From Flavobacterium agri (GTDB lineage: Bacteria; Bacteroidota; Bacteroidia; Flavobacteriales; Flavobacteriaceae), in assembly GCF_013401995.1 (NCBI RefSeq), contig NZ_JACBJI010000007.1:864-64863 (forward strand): a stretch of 64,000 nucleotides of DNA, read 5' to 3'. Below the pieces are notes generated by a model. That model ran no database searches. It was not told the DNA's origin and was given only the letters and a program-made list of their open reading frames with translations. Positions 9,432-17,776 of the stretch are shown piece by piece. Position numbers and translations under genes: made by a program. Each line of letters begins with the position of its first letter. Position 1 is the stretch's first letter.

Positions 9432-9470
9432 AAAAATCTTAATTCAAAAAGTTTTCGAATTAAGATTTTT
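9432..9470. terminator. terminator after ftsH
   Basis: A perfect 14-bp stem, AAAAATCTTAATTC (9432-9445) with GAATTAAGATTTTT (9457-9470). A/T runs at both ends allow function in either direction. It separates rsfS-ftsH from the lipid operon. Confidence 0.75.
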
Positions 9471-9489
9471 GTAAAAATGCGGTATATCG

Positions 9490-11418
9490 TTACAGAGTTG
9501 TTTCCTCTTGTAAATTTTTGTCAAACGGACGTTTTCCGAAGATATTCTCGAGGTCGTCCTTGAAAATCACCTCTTTCTCGATCAGGATGTCGGCCAATTG
9601 GAACAACTTCTGCTTGTTTTCCTGCAGAATCTCTATAGCTCTCTGGTACTGACTTTCGATAAGCAACGATATTTCTTTGTCGATTACAAGCGCTGTTTCC
9701 TCTGAATACGGTTTAGAAAAATTGTACTCTGATTGCCCCGATGAATCATAATAGGTGACATTTCCAAGCTTGTCGTTCAAGCCGTAAATCGTTACCATCG
9801 CACGCGCCTGCTTGGTCACTTTTTCAAGGTCGGACAAAGCGCCTGTCGAGATTTTGTCGAACGTTACTTTTTCGGCAGCGCGTCCGCCCATTGTGGCGCA
9901 CATTTCGTCGAGCATTTGGTCAGGACGGACAATAAGCCTTTCTTCAGGAAGATACCAGGCCGCGCCGAGACTTTGCCCTCGTGGTACGATCGTTACTTTT
10001 ACCAAAGGAGCCGCGTGCTCAAGCATCCAACTTACGGTAGCGTGACCGGCTTCGTGGATCGCGATGGCGCGTTTTTCTTCGGGCGTGATGATTTTGTTCT
10101 TTTTCTCCAACCCGCCTACGATTCGGTCTACGGCATCAAGGAAATCCTGCTTGTCTACAGCCGATTTGTTTTTACGGGCAGCAATCAAAGCCGCCTCGTT
10201 ACAAACATTTGCGATGTCGGCACCCGAGAAACCTGGTGTTTGTTTTGCAAGGAAATCGGTATCGAGGTGCTCCACTTTTTTAAGCGGCGCAAGGTGAACT
10301 TCGAAAATTTCTTTTCTTTCGCGGATATCCGGAAGGTCTACGAAAATCTGACGATCGAAACGTCCGGCGCGCATCAAAGCTTTGTCAAGCACGTCGGCGC
10401 GGTTCGTGGCCGCAAGAACGATTACGTGTGAATTTGTTCCGAAACCGTCCATTTCGGTAAGCAATTGGTTCAAGGTGTTCTCGCGTTCGTCGTTAGATCC
10501 CGAGAAGTTGTTCTTGCCACGCGCACGTCCGACGGCATCGATCTCGTCGATAAAAATAATCGAAGGCGATTTTTCTTTGGCTTGCTTGAACAAATCACGA
10601 ACACGCGAAGCTCCGACACCTACGAACATTTCTACGAAATCGGAACCGGAAAGTGAGAAAAACGGCACTCTCGCTTCGCCTGCAACGGCTTTGGCCAGAA
10701 GCGTCTTACCCGTTCCCGGAGGTCCGACAAGCAATGCGCCTTTCGGTATCTTACCGCCGAGACTCGTATATTTTTCGGGATTCTTGAGGAATTCCACGAT
10801 TTCCTGTATCTCTTCTTTTGCGCCTTCAAGTCCGGCAACGTCTTTAAACGTGGTCTTGATGTCATTCTTTTCGTCGAAAAGACGCGCTTTCGATTTCCCG
10901 ATGTTGAAAATCTGTCCGCCGCCTCCAGGCCCGCCGGCCGACATGCGTCTCATGATGAAAATCCAGATGGCCACGATGACCAGAACCGGAAGAAGCGTCA
11001 GGAAAATATCGGTCCAATTGCTTTTGTCCTGAAACGAAAAGTCGCGCAATTTGTGCTTGGCTACGGCATCTTCAAGTTTTTTCTGGAAAATCTCGTCGTT
11101 ACCGATGTCGAACGTATAATGCGGCCCTTTGTTCGGACGTTTAAGCAAATCCTGCGACACGTCTTTGTGTACAGGGTCTTTCAAAGCGTCGTTGCGAAGG
11201 AAAACTTCTCCTTGCGTCTTGTTGAAGATCACGACTTTATCGACCTGTCCTTTTTCAAGATAAGTATCGAATTTCGGAAGGCTGATTTTCACCGGTTCTT
11301 GGAAAGCCGAGTCTCCGGTCATGATGCTGATGAAAAGGAATATGAGCGCAACCGCACCATAAACGACCCACGGGTTGATCCGCATCTTTGGGTTCGGGGT
11401 ATTATTGTCTTTAGCCAT
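9490..11418 (-). CDS. ftsH: ATP-dependent zinc metalloprotease FtsH
   Basis: 642-residue membrane AAA+ protease that removes damaged or short-lived membrane and cytosolic proteins. Two transmembrane segments (about 15-33 and 137-156) flank the small periplasmic domain. Walker A is GPPGTGKT at 232-239, Walker B IIFIDEID at 287-294, with the SRH region at [19 protein letters not shown]. The zinc site is HEAGH at 455-459. The GGPGGGG linker after TM2 is typical of Bacteroidota FtsH. It is co-transcribed behind rsfS with a 14-base gap. Confidence 0.97.
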   Translation of the reverse strand: MAKDNNTPNPKMRINPWVVYGAVALIFLFISIMTGDSAFQEPVKISLPKFDTYLEKGQVDKVVIFNKTQGEVFLRNDALKDPVHKDVSQDLLKRPNKGPHYTFDIGNDEIFQKKLEDAVAKHKLRDFSFQDKSNWTDIFLTLLPVLVIVAIWIFIMRRMSAGGPGGGGQIFNIGKSKARLFDEKNDIKTTFKDVAGLEGAKEEIQEIVEFLKNPEKYTSLGGKIPKGALLVGPPGTGKTLLAKAVAGEARVPFFSLSGSDFVEMFVGVGASRVRDLFKQAKEKSPSIIFIDEIDAVGRARGKNNFSGSNDERENTLNQLLTEMDGFGTNSHVIVLAATNRADVLDKALMRAGRFDRQIFVDLPDIRERKEIFEVHLAPLKKVEHLDTDFLAKQTPGFSGADIANVCNEAALIAARKNKSAVDKQDFLDAVDRIVGGLEKKNKIITPEEKRAIAIHEAGHATVSWMLEHAAPLVKVTIVPRGQSLGAAWYLPEERLIVRPDQMLDEMCATMGGRAAEKVTFDKISTGALSDLEKVTKQARAMVTIYGLNDKLGNVTYYDSSGQSEYNFSKPYSEETALVIDKEISLLIESQYQRAIEILQENKQKLFQLADILIEKEVIFKDDLENIFGKRPFDKNLQEETTL

Positions 11419-11432
11419 TTAGCGTAATGGAA

Positions 11433-11804
11433 TTAATATTTGTTTTCGATGCTTGTGATCTTCGCGTCTCCCCACAAGCTTTCGATGTCGTAGTACTCGC
11501 GTATGTGCTTCTGGAAAACATGCACGACGATATGGACGAAATCCATAAGCACCCATTCGCCGTTTTCAGTTCCTTCGACATGCCACGGTTTTTCGTGAAT
11601 TTCCTTGGAGACCGTTTTTTGTACCGAATTGACAATGGCATTGACCTGGGTGTTCGAATTTCCGTTGCAGATAACGAAATAATCGCATGCTGAGTTGTCT
11701 ATTTCCCTAAGGTCCAGAATGTCGATATCGTTGCCTTTTACATCTTCTATACCTTTGATGATCAATGATAGCAAGATATCGTTATTATTAGTCTTTTTCG
11801 CCAT
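11433..11804 (-). CDS. rsfS: ribosome silencing factor RsfS (Iojap family)
   Basis: 123 residues; binds uL14 on the large subunit and blocks subunit joining when nutrients are low. Family features: DILDLREIDNSACDYFVICNGNSNTQVNAI near the N terminus, then WHVEGTENGEWVLMDF and a VVHVF segment. It is first in the rsfS-ftsH operon, divergent from birA. Confidence 0.95.
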   Translation of the reverse strand: MAKKTNNNDILLSLIIKGIEDVKGNDIDILDLREIDNSACDYFVICNGNSNTQVNAIVNSVQKTVSKEIHEKPWHVEGTENGEWVLMDFVHIVVHVFQKHIREYYDIESLWGDAKITSIENKY

Positions 11805-11826
11805 TTAACAATTTTATATAAGTTCG

Positions 11827-11856
11827 CAAAGTTACCATTTTTTGTCTTTAATTTTG
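11827..11856. promoter_or_regulatory. divergent -7 boxes for rsfS and birA
   Basis: On the minus strand TAACTTTG (11827-11834) lies 22 bases before rsfS; on the plus strand TAATTTTG (11849-11856) lies 41 bases before birA. Both match TAnnTTTG exactly, but neither has a clear TTG at -33. Confidence 0.5.
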
Positions 11857-11897
11857 ACACTTAACAAAAGATTAAACCAAGATTTCAAACGGTTCGC

Positions 11898-12626
11898 ATG
11901 CATTTAATCAAACTCGATGCCATCGGCTCCACGAACGATTATTTAAAAGATTTGAGCAAGACTCAAAACCTATCCGATTTCACTGTCGTCACTGCCGAAA
12001 TCCAAACTTCGGGTCGCGGGCAAAGAGGTACGGTCTGGAATTCTGAACCAGGTAAAAACTTGACAATGAGTGTGTTTGTTCGTGTATCGATGAACGATGC
12101 ATCGGAATTGTTCGCCTTGAATGCGTTGGTCGCCCTTTCTGTTCTCGAAACGTTGAACGCATCGAAAATTCCCGGATTGTCGCTCAAATGGCCAAACGAC
12201 ATTATGTCAGGTCGCAAAAAAATTGGCGGGATACTGATTGAAAACAATGTCAAAACGGCCACGGAATTCGATTCTGTCATCGGCATCGGTCTCAATGTCA
12301 ACCAAACCGCTTTTGACGGATTGCCGAACGCCTCGTCGCTTTTTGTCGTTTCGGGCCAAACTTTCGACAAGGAAACGCTTTGTCTGCAAATTGTGGATCG
12401 AATCCGTGAGCGACTGGATCTGTTCAAATCGACTCCCGACGAAATCTGGGAAACCTACAACCGATCGCTTTTCCGCAAAGGAATCCCGACGGCTTTTAAA
12501 GACACTTCCGACAAGCAGTTCATGGGAATTATCACCGAAGCCGCACGCGACGGCCAATTGAAAATCATGCTCGAGGACGATTCCGTGCGCTCGTTCGGAC
12601 TCAAGGAAGTCACGATGCTTTTTTAG
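11898..12626 (+). CDS. birA: biotin--[acetyl-CoA-carboxylase] ligase
   Basis: 242 residues; activates biotin with ATP and attaches it to biotin carboxyl carrier proteins. The catalytic loop GRGQRGTVWNSEPGKNLTMSV is present, followed by LKWPNDIMSGRKKIGGILIE. There is no N-terminal winged helix, so this is the monofunctional ligase without the repressor domain of E. coli BirA. Its stop overlaps the stop of the convergent tolC gene by four bases. Confidence 0.94.
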   Translation: MHLIKLDAIGSTNDYLKDLSKTQNLSDFTVVTAEIQTSGRGQRGTVWNSEPGKNLTMSVFVRVSMNDASELFALNALVALSVLETLNASKIPGLSLKWPNDIMSGRKKIGGILIENNVKTATEFDSVIGIGLNVNQTAFDGLPNASSLFVVSGQTFDKETLCLQIVDRIRERLDLFKSTPDEIWETYNRSLFRKGIPTAFKDTSDKQFMGIITEAARDGQLKIMLEDDSVRSFGLKEVTMLF

Positions 12627-13954
12627 AGCGAAAAGGCTTCTCCCAAATAGAACTTGATCAATGCATTGTTGAACAGCAATTCGTAGCGCGATTGGATCAA
12701 GGTGGCCTGTGCCTTGTTGTAATTCATTTTGGTCAAACTCCACTCGTTGATGTTGATTTTTCCGAGCTCGAATTTCAAATCGTCGGCTCCGAGGCTTTTC
12801 TGCGTGAATTCGAACGCCAAAGCCGATGCATCGCGTTTTTTGATCGAAGTCCGCGTATCGGTAATGGCTTTCATGACTTCTTTCGACAGTCTGTTTTCTT
12901 CAAGTTTTGAAAAAATCTGTGCCTGCTTCCATTCGAGTTTTGCGGTTTTTACTTCGGCCCACGTCTGGAATCGGCTAAAAATCGGGATGGTGATGAAAAA
13001 TCGGATGGCCGTGTTCGCATTTCCGCTGATCTGTTCGTGCGTCGGGATCATGTCTTCGGTACTGCTGAAATTCGTGCGCCAGAACATACGCCCCGTGATG
13101 ACCGGAAAACGCAGGCTTCTTGCCAATGAAAGTTCGGTACGCGCGCGATCGGTCTCGAGCTGGCTTTTGCGGAAGGCCGGATGTCGATTTACGGCCGTCT
13201 TGGTCAAATCATACTGCTGTTGATCCAGATTCGTGAGCGGATTGATTTCCAGATCGGGTTTTGACAACGCGATTTCGGTATCGATCGCAAGGTTCATCAA
13301 CTGTTTGATGCTGATGAGATTGTCGGTAAGATTGTTCTGGTTGGTAATCAAAGTAAGTTCTTCCGAAGCTTTCTGTGCTTTGATCTTGAAGACTTCGCTT
13401 TCCGAAACCGAACCGTTGTCGAATTTGAGTTGAGCCAATTCGATTTGTTTTTCACTCGATTTGATCTGCAGTTTGTTCGCCTCGATGATTTCCTGCAGAT
13501 ACAGGATCGTAATGTAACGTTGGGCCAGATCGATCGTGATGTCGTTTTTGATCCTTTCAACATTAATCTTGCTGATTTGCCGGTCCTGTTTTTCGGCCTT
13601 GATGTTTTTCCAGACCGCGAATCCGGCGAAAAGATTGAAGTTGGCGTTGAGCGTGCCTTCGTTCGTGTGCAAAGCCTCATCTACGAACAAGTTGGTGTCG
13701 GAATCAATCTCTTTTCCCCAAGAATTCCGATTGTCGCCCGTGGCCGTGATTTCGGGAAGTAACTTGCCATAACTGGCTTTATATTGGGTAAGCGCGACCT
13801 GTTCGCCCAAAAGTCCGTGCTGTAGCGCGAGGTTGTTGGCCATGGTGCGTTCGAGGCAATCGGCAAACGTAAGGAATTCCACTTTCGGGGTTTCCTGGGC
13901 AGTCGAGATGCAAAAGAAAAGCAGCACAAAGATTTGGGGTAATCGCTTGCTCAT
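12623..13954 (-). CDS. TolC family outer-membrane channel of the type I export cassette
   Basis: 443 residues with signal peptide (MSKRLPQIFVLLFFCISTAQ). Long amphipathic and coiled-coil stretches form two similar halves, as expected for an outer-membrane factor. It begins one base after the end of the hlyD-like gene, so the order C39-ABC, HlyD, TolC forms one operon. It should provide the outer-membrane exit for whatever the ABC transporter exports. Confidence 0.88.
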   Translation of the reverse strand: MSKRLPQIFVLLFFCISTAQETPKVEFLTFADCLERTMANNLALQHGLLGEQVALTQYKASYGKLLPEITATGDNRNSWGKEIDSDTNLFVDEALHTNEGTLNANFNLFAGFAVWKNIKAEKQDRQISKINVERIKNDITIDLAQRYITILYLQEIIEANKLQIKSSEKQIELAQLKFDNGSVSESEVFKIKAQKASEELTLITNQNNLTDNLISIKQLMNLAIDTEIALSKPDLEINPLTNLDQQQYDLTKTAVNRHPAFRKSQLETDRARTELSLARSLRFPVITGRMFWRTNFSSTEDMIPTHEQISGNANTAIRFFITIPIFSRFQTWAEVKTAKLEWKQAQIFSKLEENRLSKEVMKAITDTRTSIKKRDASALAFEFTQKSLGADDLKFELGKININEWSLTKMNYNKAQATLIQSRYELLFNNALIKFYLGEAFSL

Positions 13955-13955
13955 G

Positions 13956-15185
13956 TCAGTTTACGGCGTTGTCGATTTTGTTGAACAGTTTTTTGGTGAT
14001 GTAGCGGAAAAGCCTCATGCGTTCGATGATCACTTCGCCTTTCAATCTATAACCCGCTTTGAGGTTGATGTTCGGGTTGTACTTCTGGATATGCGCCAAA
14101 CAATAAAACGTACGGTCCACATCCGACGGGGAAACATAGGTGATGTTGCCCTTGATCGCGCCGTATCGGTAGTAATTGTACGCATCGAGCTTGAGGTTGA
14201 TTTCCTGTCCTTCCTTTACATACGCCAGATCCTGCTCGTCGAGCGTGACCTTCGCGTAGAATTTTTCATGGCTTGGCGCGACGATGGTAAGCAATTCGCC
14301 TTTGTTGACGATCTGTAAATCCTGACGCGAATTGTACAGGTTCGAAATCGTACCGTCGACCGGAGCCGTGATGATCATTTTGTTGAGCTCGTCCGAAATG
14401 TAAGTAAGGTTCGATTGTCCGTTCTTGATCAGGTTCTGCAATTCGATGATGTCGCGTCTGTAATTCTGTATTTGGTTGTCGACGTCGATGATACTGCGTT
14501 TGAGATCGTTTTTCGTACGGCTGTAATTGTTCGACAGATTCTCGAAATCGTAATTCTTGACCGTATGGGTCGATTTGATGTCGAGCTGGCCTTTCTTGTC
14601 GTCGAGGTTGCGGTTTTTGGTCTCGGTCATCTCATATCGCGAGATCGCACCTTTTGCGTACAGAAGCGAATCGGTCTTGAACTTGTCCGACAAAATCGAA
14701 TGCTGTTGTGTAGATACGTTGATCTTGTTGTTCAAAAGCGCGATTTCCTGAGCCGTTTTCTTGCGGTCGGTCTTGTAGATGCGCGATTGAATGCCGAGCA
14801 GTTGTACGAGTGATTGTTTGCGCGCCTCGGTGTTCGCGATCAATTGTTCGATGATCTTGATTTTATTGGTCATTGCGGCCACGTCGGCGTTGAGCACGTC
14901 GAAATCCGATTTCGTCTTTTTGTTCTCGAGCACGAAAAGCGTGTCGCCTTTCTTGACTTTCTGGCCTTCCTTGACCAAAACCTGCACGACGCGCACCTCG
15001 TTCGGTGCATTGATCTTCATTTGGGGCGTATCCGAAAAGATCTGGCCTTCCTTGAAACTCACCGTGTCGTTTATGCTGAGCACCAAAACCAACACGATCG
15101 CGATAAGCACGAATCCAACGAGCAGGCGGTTCAATATCTTGATGAAATTGATCGCGCGGGTGTTATAGTACATTGAGTTCTCCAT
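13956..15185 (-). CDS. HlyD family periplasmic adaptor of the C39 ABC exporter
   Basis: 409 residues. One N-terminal membrane segment (about 15-35) is followed by a biotinyl-lipoyl half (EVRVVQVLVKEGQKVKKGDTLF), a long coiled coil and a second half (ITAPVDGTISNLYN). Two possible start codons exist, ATG at 15185 (MENSMYYN) and ATG at 15173 (MYYN); both lie within the 3' end of the ABC gene and inside the downstream copy of a 24-base duplication. It is coupled to the ABC gene by an overlap of 23 or 11 bases. Confidence 0.9.
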   Translation of the reverse strand: MENSMYYNTRAINFIKILNRLLVGFVLIAIVLVLVLSINDTVSFKEGQIFSDTPQMKINAPNEVRVVQVLVKEGQKVKKGDTLFVLENKKTKSDFDVLNADVAAMTNKIKIIEQLIANTEARKQSLVQLLGIQSRIYKTDRKKTAQEIALLNNKINVSTQQHSILSDKFKTDSLLYAKGAISRYEMTETKNRNLDDKKGQLDIKSTHTVKNYDFENLSNNYSRTKNDLKRSIIDVDNQIQNYRRDIIELQNLIKNGQSNLTYISDELNKMIITAPVDGTISNLYNSRQDLQIVNKGELLTIVAPSHEKFYAKVTLDEQDLAYVKEGQEINLKLDAYNYYRYGAIKGNITYVSPSDVDRTFYCLAHIQKYNPNINLKAGYRLKGEVIIERMRLFRYITKKLFNKIDNAVN

Positions 15186-17580
15186 CTTTCAATACGTTGA
15201 GTTCTCCGTCTTTGATTTTGTATCGTTTGGTAAAATTGATGTTGTGGATCGGTTCGTGCGAAATGATGATGTACGTCTTTTCGTCGGCATCTTCCTCGAT
15301 TAGCCTTTCCACATTGTTGCGCGATTCCTGATCCATGCCAGAAAGCACTTCGTCGAGGATGATGAATTCGGCGGTCGAGAAAATCGCACGCAGCAACAAA
15401 ATCTTCTTGCGCTGGCCCGTCGACAAATTCTTTCCGTTTTCGCTGATCATGAACTCGAGGCCGTCTTCTTTTCCGGCGATAAAATCGTAGAAGTTGATCA
15501 GGCGCGCCTTGTCTATGATTTCGGCGATCGGGATGTGTTTTCCGAGCGCGATGTTATTGTAGATTGTGTCGTTGAACAAAATGTCTTCGTTGGTCACAAG
15601 CAAAATCTTGTCGCGCATCTTTTCCTCGTCATAGAATTTCTTGTCGCGCGAGTTGATCAGGATGTGGCCCGAATTCGGATGGTAAAGCGTCGTCAGAATC
15701 TTGCTGAAAGTCGATTTTCCCGATCCGTTCTGGCCTTCAATCTTGATCTTTTCGCCAATACGGATTTTAAGGTTGATGTCCTTCAAGACCAATTCATTGG
15801 GCACATAGCCGTAATTGAGGTTCTTGAATTCGATTTTATGGATGCTGAAATCCTCAATGCCTTTGTTGTTCGAAACCTTTGTCTTTTCGTCGAAATCCAG
15901 ATAACGTTTGAGGATTACCTCGTTTTCCTGAAGGTTCATGTTGTCGTCGAGAATCCCTTTCAAGGACGAGAAGATTTTAGAGGACAACGCGATAAACGTA
16001 ACGATTTGTCCAAGTGTGATCAATTGGGTAGTGATCGCCGATTTGGTAAGCATCACGATGATCAGCACCGAGGCCAGCACGATGATCACGGCCACGACGA
16101 TCTTGTTGACCAGGTCGACGAATCCGTTCCTGAGCTGGATTTTGAGGTAATCGTTGACGCTCGTAAAGATCTTGTCAGAATGGAAACGCTCGATCTTAAA
16201 GCTCTTGATGACTTGAAGCCCGTCTACTTTTTCCATCATCTTAGAAAGGAAATCGGCCTTTCTCATATAACGCATGCGCTCGTTCTGCTTGAGATATGGC
16301 GTGATGAATTTGAACCAAAGCACAAAAACCACCATTACGGCCACGACGACCATAGTCAGTTTCGCATCGATAAAAAACAAGATGCCAAGCGAATAGATCG
16401 ACACGCAAATGTCTACGAGCATTCCCGTAAAGAACTTCATGAAGAAACTCTTGAGTTTGAGCGAGTCGCTCACGCGTTCCATGAGGTCGCCTTTCTTGAA
16501 CGTCTGGATATAGCTCAAAGACGAATTGTTGATTTTTTCGTCGAACGAAGCCAAAAAGTGACGATCGAGGATGTTGCCCAAATGCATGGAAACGAAATTC
16601 TTGTAGATCGTCGTCCCCAAATCGAACAGCTTATAGATTCCCAATCCGATAGCAAAAAGCACGAGCGTATTGATGTTGTACGTCGGCAAAACCTCGTCGA
16701 TCAGGATTTGGTTCGTAAACACGGCAATCTGGGCAGTCGTGGCCGAAAACAAAGCCGCGAAAATGTAGATATACCACAATTTCCGGTGTTCGCCCAATTG
16801 TTTGAAAAGCTGCCAGTACAGGCTCTTTTTCTCTTCTTCGGGATAATCGGCGACGATCGGCGGCTGTTCGGACGCTTTTGCCGTAAGGATCATAGGAGAG
16901 TTGTTGCGCAACTTTCCCTTGTCGTACTGAAGCGTCTTGAAATTGTGAGGAACACTCGAAATATCCTGGTTTTTGAGCAGGTCGTAAAGAAAGTGCTTTT
17001 CGGCTATGGAATCCTTGAACCCGAAGTTTTCCTTAAGGTATTTGAAATACGTAAGCTTGTTGAAAAGCGTAGCGTGGCCGTTTTCCTCGATAGCCGAGGC
17101 GACATTTACTTTATACTCGGCCAAATCCTGCGAACAGATCGAAAGGATCTTGTCTTCGGTCTCGGCCAAATCCCAATGGTTTTTGTTGAAGTGCGCCAGT
17201 TTCTTGATTTCCTGGAGGCTCAAATAGTACTCGCGTCCTTTCGTAGGGTCGAAAATCCGGACTTTTTTGCCTTTTAATCCGCCGGCGACCACATAATGGA
17301 GTCCTTTTTTGTTTTGGATCGGAAGGATGAACGGCAGCATCGCCTCGAGTTTTTCCAAATCCTGCTGGACTGAATTCACGTCGAGCAACCTGAATTTGGT
17401 CTCGAAGCCGTGCTTGTCGAGGAAATCCTTAAGGTCGGCAATGCGCGAGCCTTTCTCCTCGAGAGGAAGCGACTGCTCGATGTATTTGCGCGAGATGCTT
17501 TTTCCGCTAAGATTGAACAACGTCTTTACGGCACTGATGCCGCAATCGTTGCTTTTCAGTTGAGGATCTGTCGTAGGCAT
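15163..17580 (-). CDS. peptidase-domain (C39-like) ABC transporter
   Basis: 805 residues. The N-terminal C39-like Cys protease domain keeps a plausible triad: Cys13 (SNDCGISAVK), His95 (GLHYVVAGG) and Asp111 (RIFDPTKG). A six-helix membrane region spans about 270-530 and an ABC domain follows with Walker A GQNGSGKST, signature LSTGQRKKILLL and Walker B IILDEVLSG. Such exporters cleave double-glycine-type leaders and export the mature peptide. No leader peptide gene or modification enzyme is visible nearby, so the cargo is unknown. The extreme C terminus repeats KDGELNVL twice. Confidence 0.92.
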   Translation of the reverse strand: MPTTDPQLKSNDCGISAVKTLFNLSGKSISRKYIEQSLPLEEKGSRIADLKDFLDKHGFETKFRLLDVNSVQQDLEKLEAMLPFILPIQNKKGLHYVVAGGLKGKKVRIFDPTKGREYYLSLQEIKKLAHFNKNHWDLAETEDKILSICSQDLAEYKVNVASAIEENGHATLFNKLTYFKYLKENFGFKDSIAEKHFLYDLLKNQDISSVPHNFKTLQYDKGKLRNNSPMILTAKASEQPPIVADYPEEEKKSLYWQLFKQLGEHRKLWYIYIFAALFSATTAQIAVFTNQILIDEVLPTYNINTLVLFAIGLGIYKLFDLGTTIYKNFVSMHLGNILDRHFLASFDEKINNSSLSYIQTFKKGDLMERVSDSLKLKSFFMKFFTGMLVDICVSIYSLGILFFIDAKLTMVVVAVMVVFVLWFKFITPYLKQNERMRYMRKADFLSKMMEKVDGLQVIKSFKIERFHSDKIFTSVNDYLKIQLRNGFVDLVNKIVVAVIIVLASVLIIVMLTKSAITTQLITLGQIVTFIALSSKIFSSLKGILDDNMNLQENEVILKRYLDFDEKTKVSNNKGIEDFSIHKIEFKNLNYGYVPNELVLKDINLKIRIGEKIKIEGQNGSGKSTFSKILTTLYHPNSGHILINSRDKKFYDEEKMRDKILLVTNEDILFNDTIYNNIALGKHIPIAEIIDKARLINFYDFIAGKEDGLEFMISENGKNLSTGQRKKILLLRAIFSTAEFIILDEVLSGMDQESRNNVERLIEEDADEKTYIIISHEPIHNINFTKRYKIKDGELNVLKDGELNVL
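15169..15216. repeat. 24-bp tandem duplication at the ABC/hlyD junction
   Basis: Two adjacent 24-base units, 15169-15192 and 15193-15216, match at 20 of 24 positions. In the ABC frame they encode KDGELNVL twice. Two of the four differences change ACG to ATG on the minus strand, giving the two candidate hlyD start codons only in the downstream copy. Confidence 0.85.
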
Positions 17581-17726
17581 GGAATTTGGGTTTTCTGATG
17601 CGTTCCGTGTTCAAATTGAGCGATTTGCCCATTTGTTAAGACAATATTAAATTATTGTTATCGGCCTACAGAAAAAACTCTGTGAGTTGCAATAAAACTC
17701 GTTGAAAAGACAATTGCGGAAAATTC

Positions 17727-17757
17727 AAAAAAAAATCTCCCATTCAGGAGATCGCTG
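17727..17757 (-). terminator. terminator of the phytochrome operon
   Basis: On the minus strand ATCTCC, a short loop, GGGAGAT and a run of nine T's, starting about 25 bases after the bphP stop. Confidence 0.75.
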
Positions 17758-17776
17758 TTAAATTCTTAAGGTTTGC

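Noticed and set aside
15535..17277. 580-codon open frame antisense to the C39 ABC transporter
   Set aside because: It mirrors the codon pattern of the real gene on the other strand, has no recognisable domain and is rich in Arg, His, Asp and Val as expected for an antisense shadow.
17581..17776. Search for a GG-leader peptide gene upstream of the C39 exporter
   Set aside because: No short open frame with a leader and Gly-Gly was found; the region holds only a terminator and AT-rich DNA.
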